A stretch of DNA of 10,893 nt from Candidatus Fermentibacterales bacterium. GTDB lineage: Bacteria; Fermentibacterota; Fermentibacteria; Fermentibacterales; JAFGKQ01. Shown here one piece after another: positions 7,605 through 10,893 of the stretch (within the stretch, counting starts at the first letter, position 1; every line of letters begins with the position of its first letter). The stretch spans positions 1 to 10,893 of the forward strand of contig JAFGKQ010000049.1 of the NCBI GenBank assembly GCA_016928495.1. Direction: 5' to 3'. The notes under the pieces are model-generated. The model saw only the letters and a list, made by a program, of their open reading frames with translations. It had not been told where the DNA came from and ran no database searches. A program made the translations under genes and the position numbers.

Positions 7605-8606
7605 TCAGAGCTCCCGGCAGCTGGCGATCTCTCCCGCGATGCGCTCGATCGCCAACCTCAGCTCCAGCTTCTCCAGCCATGCTGACGGTATGGAGCCCGG
7701 GCCCATCAGGCAGCCCAGGATGCTGCCCGTCAGCGCTCCGGTGCTGTCGCTGTCCCCGGAGTGGTTCACCGCCAGCAGAACGCCCTCCTCGAAGCTCCCG
7801 GCCTTCAGAGAGCAGAATAGCGCGATAGCAAGGGCCTCCTCCGCAACCCAGCCCGCACCCAGGCTCTCTACGTGCGAGGGACCGGGATGAGTGGTCCTGC
7901 CGGCAAGCTCGAGGGCTACATGAATGGCGCCGGCGACCTCCAGACTGCCCTCGCTCCTTATCACTACATCGCAGGCCGCGCGTGCGGCCTCCTGCACCGT
8001 GGCGCCCTCGGCGATCAGTCTGATGATCAGGGCGAAGCAGCCGGCAGAGAGGTAGCCGGTCGGGTGCCCATGTGTGATGTCGGCTATCAGGCAGGCCGGC
8101 ACCATAGGCGAATCGTGCAGCAGTCCCACGGGAGCAACCCTCATGATGCCCCCACAGCCCTTGCTGTCGTCATAGGCCCTTCCCTCGAGCAGCGCACCCA
8201 GGCAGGTCTGGCCCGGAGCGCGCTGGTTGAACAGCTCGGGGATCTCGATCAGCCAGCCGTCCAGCCCGGACGGGTCCAACGCCTCCTTGAAGCCCTGGGT
8301 GTAGAGCCACCTTCCGTAGGCCTTGCTGACCTCCTCGATGGTCTCCCGGCTCTGGTCCGGGTAGCCCGCTCTCCTTGCTCGAAGGATGCCCTCCGCGGTG
8401 AACAGGGTCATCTGGGTGTCGTCGGAGACCTCGAAAACGCCTGCGGGGGACTCGACCGGGGCCGTCACCCCTTGGGTGCCGAACGTGCGCCTGATCTGTC
8501 CGAGCGACTGGAACTCCACGGGCCAGCCAAGGGCATCCCCCACGGCGCCACCCAGAAGGCAGCCGCGGATGCGCTCGATCTCCAGCCCAGGGCTGACTAC
8601 GGTCAT
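7605..8606 (-). CDS. ADP-ribosylglycohydrolase (DraG/ARH) family protein
   Basis: The family removes ADP-ribose from proteins, or hydrolyses related ADP-ribosyl compounds, using a two-metal (Mg or Mn) site in the cytoplasm. The 333-residue protein shows the metal-binding sets at both ends of the fold: GCLLGGAVGDALGWPVEF (15-32) and SDDTQMTLF (61-69) in the N-terminal half, and NHSGDSDSTGALTGSILG (281-298, with Asp285, Asp287 and Ser288/Thr289) near the C-terminus. KGCGGIMRVAPVGL (149-162) is the central family motif. The frame is open 28 codons further upstream, but the family start lies just before EIERIRGCLLGG, and the ATG at 8606 has GAGAGG six bases upstream. It is first in a minus-strand cluster with the peptidase and nitrilase. 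No partner ADP-ribosyltransferase, macrodomain or nitrogenase gene is visible, so its target is unknown. Confidence 0.94.
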   Translation of the reverse strand: MTVVSPGLEIERIRGCLLGGAVGDALGWPVEFQSLGQIRRTFGTQGVTAPVESPAGVFEVSDDTQMTLFTAEGILRARRAGYPDQSRETIEEVSKAYGRWLYTQGFKEALDPSGLDGWLIEIPELFNQRAPGQTCLGALLEGRAYDDSKGCGGIMRVAPVGLLHDSPMVPACLIADITHGHPTGYLSAGCFALIIRLIAEGATVQEAARAACDVVIRSEGSLEVAGAIHVALELAGRTTHPGPSHVESLGAGWVAEEALAIALFCSLKAGSFEEGVLLAVNHSGDSDSTGALTGSILGCLMGPGSIPSAWLEKLELRLAIERIAGEIASCREL

Positions 8607-8795
8607 CACAGGCCTCTCGGTGTTTGCGGCACCAGAGCCGACAGCGGAACAGGGACTCACATCTATCGCCAGACCGGCGGCCGATGGCAATGCCGGGACG
8701 AGCCCGGCAGGCCTTGCCCGATCCGGCGTCGCCCATCATGCTCCGGTTACTGCCATCCAATCGGGGATGGCTCAGTGGGGCATCCTGACAGCAGA
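8607..8795. other. Divergent intergenic region with two short hairpins
   Basis: 189 bases between the ADP-ribosylglycohydrolase and TPR genes. Two perfect 7-bp stems are seen: TGCCGGG/CCCGGCA at 8691-8709 (loop ACGAG) and GCCATCC/GGATGGC at 8752-8771 (6-base loop). The second would lie in the TPR gene leader. Neither has a U-tract. On the minus strand TTGCCA (8685-8690) matches the -35 consensus at five of six positions, but the hexamer 17 bases on, GATAGA, is poor. Regulatory use is speculative. Confidence 0.4.
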
Positions 8796-10232
8796 ATGGG
8801 GGGAATCGTGTCCTTTCCTGCGGTACGCTCTCTGGTCTTCGCCTCGGCTCTGGCTCTCTCTGCCGCCGCCTACGGCACCGATGCCGAGGTCGCGGCTCTG
8901 TGCGATCAGGCACAAGAACTGATCGACTCGGTCAACTGGGAGGAAGCCCTGGCCGCCTGCGACGAGGCCATCGAGCTGGATCCGGCCTCCCCGGAAGCCT
9001 ACTTCCTGCGTGGCCGGACCAATCTCGGCCTGGAGGAGTACGAACGGGCGACGGATGACTTCCGCACCGCCCTGGAGCTGGATCCCGCTTACGGCAGGGC
9101 CTACGCCGGCCTGGCGGCGGTAGCCCTTTCGACAGGCTCGGGAGACCCCCTCCAGCTGGCCGAGATGGCCATCGAGACCGAGCCGGGGTTTGCGTGGTGC
9201 CACTACATCAGGGGGCGTCTGCTGCTCCCTGTGCGCCCCGAGGATGCCGCCGCAGACTTCAGCAGGGCCATCGAGCTCGATCCGGAAGCCTACTACGCCT
9301 ACACCTGGAGGGGCCATTACCACATTACGAAGGGTGAGCTCGACCTCGCCCTTGCCGACCTCGACAGGGCCATCGAGCTGAACGACCACTGGAGCAGCGC
9401 CTTCACTTTCAGGGGGTCGGTCTTCTACAAGCTCTGGAACCACCGTTCGGCTCTCGCCGACCTCAGCAGGGCCATCGAGCTCGATGAAGAGAACTATTAC
9501 GCCGTTCTCTGGAGGGGCATGCTGTTCTGGGAGCTCGGTGACGCGGAGGCCGCCTTCGCGGACTTCGACAGATCGACCGAGATCGGGGATGCGGACTATG
9601 CGGGCTTCATGTGGCGAGGGACCGCGCTCGGTGCGCTGGGTGAGTACGAGGCGGCCGTCGCGGACCTGAACAGAGCCGAAGAGCTGAACCCCGATGATGC
9701 CGAGGTCTACTACAACCGCGCTGTTGTCTATGCTGACGGTCTCGGAGAGATGGAGCTCGCCCTCGCCGACTACGACAGGGCGATCGAGCTGGATCCGGAG
9801 CACGCCGCCGCCTACTGCAACAGGGGCAACATCCAGGAGGATGTCCTGGGCGACTACGAAGCCGCCCTGGCCGACTGGGACAGGGCTCTGGAGCTGGACC
9901 CGGGGCTCTGGCAGGCCCTGGTCAACCGGAGCAAGCTCTACGCCGTAACGCTCGGCGATCTCGACCGTGCCCTCGAGGACCTCGACGCCGCAATCGAGAT
10001 CAGGCCCGATCTGGCGTTTCTCCCTTGCACGCGGGCGCACATCCTGTCCCTGGAGCTGGGCCGCTACACCGAGGCGCTGGAGGACTACTCGCTGGCCATA
10101 GGCCTCGACCCCGCCTATGCCGAGGCCTACTACGGCAGGGCCCTGGCCGAGGAAGCTCTGGGCCGGCACGAGGCCGCCGCGGAGGACTACGCGAAGGCCC
10201 GGCAGTACGGCTACACGGCCACCGCGCCCTAG
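8796..10232 (+). CDS. Exported tetratricopeptide-repeat protein, about 13 TPRs
   Basis: A protein-binding scaffold; the partner is unknown. The 478-residue protein has an N-terminal signal peptide (VRSLVFASALALSAAAYG, cleavage probably near 25-27), and the rest is TPRs from about residue 35 to the C-terminus. The recurrent signature is AYxxRGxxxxxLGxYxxALADxDRAIELDP. I count about 13 units; the first is partial. Units of 33-34 residues run through about the eighth, then four consecutive units are 35 residues long. No catalytic domain, second membrane segment or C-terminal anchor is seen, so a soluble periplasmic or secreted protein is likely. The ATG at 8796 has no strong ribosome binding site; a GTG at 8808 is an alternative, but GGGGGGA is only three bases before it. 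The longer upstream open frame overlaps the ADP-ribosylglycohydrolase antisense and is not coding. The stop TAG straddles the junction with a 26-bp repeat. Confidence 0.9.
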   Translation: MGGIVSFPAVRSLVFASALALSAAAYGTDAEVAALCDQAQELIDSVNWEEALAACDEAIELDPASPEAYFLRGRTNLGLEEYERATDDFRTALELDPAYGRAYAGLAAVALSTGSGDPLQLAEMAIETEPGFAWCHYIRGRLLLPVRPEDAAADFSRAIELDPEAYYAYTWRGHYHITKGELDLALADLDRAIELNDHWSSAFTFRGSVFYKLWNHRSALADLSRAIELDEENYYAVLWRGMLFWELGDAEAAFADFDRSTEIGDADYAGFMWRGTALGALGEYEAAVADLNRAEELNPDDAEVYYNRAVVYADGLGEMELALADYDRAIELDPEHAAAYCNRGNIQEDVLGDYEAALADWDRALELDPGLWQALVNRSKLYAVTLGDLDRALEDLDAAIEIRPDLAFLPCTRAHILSLELGRYTEALEDYSLAIGLDPAYAEAYYGRALAEEALGRHEAAAEDYAKARQYGYTATAP

Positions 10233-10355
10233 TTATGGGGACACATCACTTATCTCTGCTCTGAGGAGCCGTACCGCAGCACGGGCAGAGCCACCTCCTG
10301 TATACACATGGCATGACACACGGCTCCGGGAGATAGGTGATGTGTCCCCATAACT
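10231..10355. mobile_element. 125-bp palindromic element, second repeat family, copies 1 and 2
   Basis: The ends 10231-10256 (begins AGTTATGGGGACACATC) and 10330-10355 are reverse complements over 26 bases with one mismatch (A to G at 10336). A second, inner inverted repeat, GGAGCCGT (10265-10272) and ACGGCTCC (10320-10327), extends the fold, so the whole unit could form a long hairpin. The first two bases of copy 1 are the last two of the TPR gene stop TAG. Organisation is like a REP doublet or small MITE; no transposase is present here. Confidence 0.8.
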
Positions 10356-10414
10356 CCCGCCGTTGACCGGCACCTCTGTCCGCTCCATCATCCCTGAGCC
10401 AAAGTGCGGGTTGC

Positions 10415-10433
10415 TGAGACGAGTGCTGTCTCA
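10415..10433. other. Short hairpin between repeat copies 2 and 3
   Basis: TGAGAC (10415-10420) and GTCTCA (10428-10433) form a perfect 6-bp stem with a 7-base loop. It lies in the 95 bases between two same-orientation copies of the 26-bp repeat. There is no U-tract and no known function; it may simply be interior structure of a larger element running from 10231 to 10476. Confidence 0.35.
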
Positions 10434-10450
10434 CCATGAATGCATGATAG

Positions 10451-10476
10451 GAGATAAGTGATGTGTCCCCATAACT
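10451..10476 (-). repeat. Third copy of the 26-bp repeat (reverse orientation)
   Basis: This is a perfect reverse complement of copy 1 (10231-10256) and the same orientation as copy 2. Copy 1 and copy 3 could therefore bound a 246-bp element with perfect 26-bp ends and one internal copy. Read on the plus strand it has stops in all three frames (TAA, TAA, TGA) and then GATGTGTCCCCATAAC, whose ATG at 10461 is in frame with the next gene. Confidence 0.85.
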
Positions 10477-10893
10477 CTGTGCGCTTGAGGAGCCTTTCTG
10501 TGACGCTGACATCCTGCCTTGCCCTGCTGTCGGTCGCGTCCTGCGCAGCGCTCGCCCAGAACGCGGCAGGTGGCCCCCCGCCACCCTCTCCGGTTATCTA
10601 CTACGCCTTCGTCGAGACCGACGGGGAGGAGCTTCCGGAGGGCAGCGTGGTGGTGCTCGAGGACATCCTGGTGCTGGCGCCCATGGAGTCCCTGGAGCAG
10701 ATCGAGCAGGCCCCGGAGGCGAGACTCGAGGCCGCCCTCAACGCCATGATCCAGGACGAGGGGAACGCCTGGACGGGTGAGGACCTGAGAGTGGAAAGCG
10801 TCTCCTTGCGTGACGGGCATGCGGAGATCGAGCTGGAGGGTGCCATCTTCGGTGCCGGCGGGATCGTCCTGGTCGCCGCAAGGACCCAGATCC
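10461..10893 (+). CDS. Exported or lipid-anchored protein, possibly GerMN-like (3' end missing)
   Basis: Truncated by the window edge; 144 full codons are seen. The N-terminus holds an export signal, SLSVTLTSCLALLSVASCAA. VASC fits a lipobox, so it could be a lipoprotein; cleavage after AALA by signal peptidase I is the alternative. A Gly/Pro linker follows, then IYYAF and, near the edge, LRVESVSLRDGHAEIELEG-IFGAGG. That last block resembles GerMN (spore-germination-type) domains, which also occur in non-sporulating envelope lipoproteins, but the match is by eye and weak. The start is ambiguous. ATG 10461 lies inside a 26-bp repeat and has AGGAG seven bases upstream. GTG 10500 has GAGGAG seven bases upstream but leaves a signal with no basic residue. 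GTG 10479 (MRLRSLSV...) gives the best signal peptide but has no ribosome binding site. Confidence 0.7.
   Translation, partial: MCPHNSVRLRSLSVTLTSCLALLSVASCAALAQNAAGGPPPPSPVIYYAFVETDGEELPEGSVVVLEDILVLAPMESLEQIEQAPEARLEAALNAMIQDEGNAWTGEDLRVESVSLRDGHAEIELEGAIFGAGGIVLVAARTQI

Noticed and set aside
7872-8795. Long upstream extension of the TPR frame
   Set aside because: It runs antisense through the ADP-ribosylglycohydrolase gene, and a proper signal peptide begins at 8796 or 8808.
8772-10169. 465-codon minus-strand open frame opposite the TPR gene
   Set aside because: Its apparent internal repetition (such as IQLDGP-like units) is the reverse reading of the TPR codons, not an independent repeat protein.
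10231-10476. CRISPR-like array from three regular repeats
   Set aside because: Copies are in opposite orientations, there are only three, spacers are about 73 and 95 bases, and the structure is palindromic as in REP/MITE elements.

Overview
The window is GC-rich (GC-ending codons dominate) and densely coding, with seven recognisable protein genes, two of them cut by the window edges. Signs of a bacterium: good Shine-Dalgarno sites (GGAGG/GAGG type), several export signals including one lipobox-like signal, a fused MsrB-MsrA, and small palindromic repeats like those bacteria carry with IS200-like/RAYT transposases. The exception is gatE-gatD, which encodes the archaeal-type Glu-tRNA(Gln) amidotransferase GatDE. 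The host is therefore either a bacterium with an archaeal-type tRNA-amidation system (an uncultured FCB-type candidate phylum is my guess, a hunch only) or, less likely, an archaeon with many bacterial-looking genes.

Layout. 1-786 (-): 5' part of a secreted MsrB-MsrA methionine sulfoxide reductase. 787-1022: divergent intergenic region with an inverted repeat and a weak promoter candidate. 1023-4441 (+): gatE and gatD, joined by an ATGA overlap. 4459-4662: a 204-bp element with perfect 33-bp terminal inverted repeats between two convergent genes; its right end is inside the nitrilase gene. 4640-8606 (-): a three-gene cluster transcribed in the order ADP-ribosylglycohydrolase, exported prolyl oligopeptidase, nitrilase-family amidohydrolase. 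8607-8795: divergent intergenic region with two short hairpins. 8796-10232 (+): exported protein made of about 13 TPRs. 10231-10476: three copies of a second 26-bp repeat family in one forward and two reverse orientations. 10461-10893 (+): start of an exported or lipid-anchored protein, possibly GerMN-like.

GatE and GatD together convert misacylated Glu-tRNA(Gln) to Gln-tRNA(Gln), so the cell probably makes Gln-tRNA(Gln) indirectly. The minus-strand cluster groups three hydrolases that act in at least two compartments; no shared pathway is evident from sequence. The MsrBA, peptidase, TPR and C-terminal genes all carry N-terminal export-type segments, so much of the window serves the cell envelope.

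The least ordinary content is the repeats. Two unrelated families both carry a GGGGAC motif near their ends, and both touch gene boundaries. One supplies the last seven residues and stop codon of the nitrilase. The other forms part of the TPR gene's stop codon and supplies a well-spaced ribosome binding site and ATG in frame with the next gene. I see no transposase gene in the window, so these look like non-autonomous elements mobilised in trans. I did not find a clear defence or other wholly new multi-gene system here.
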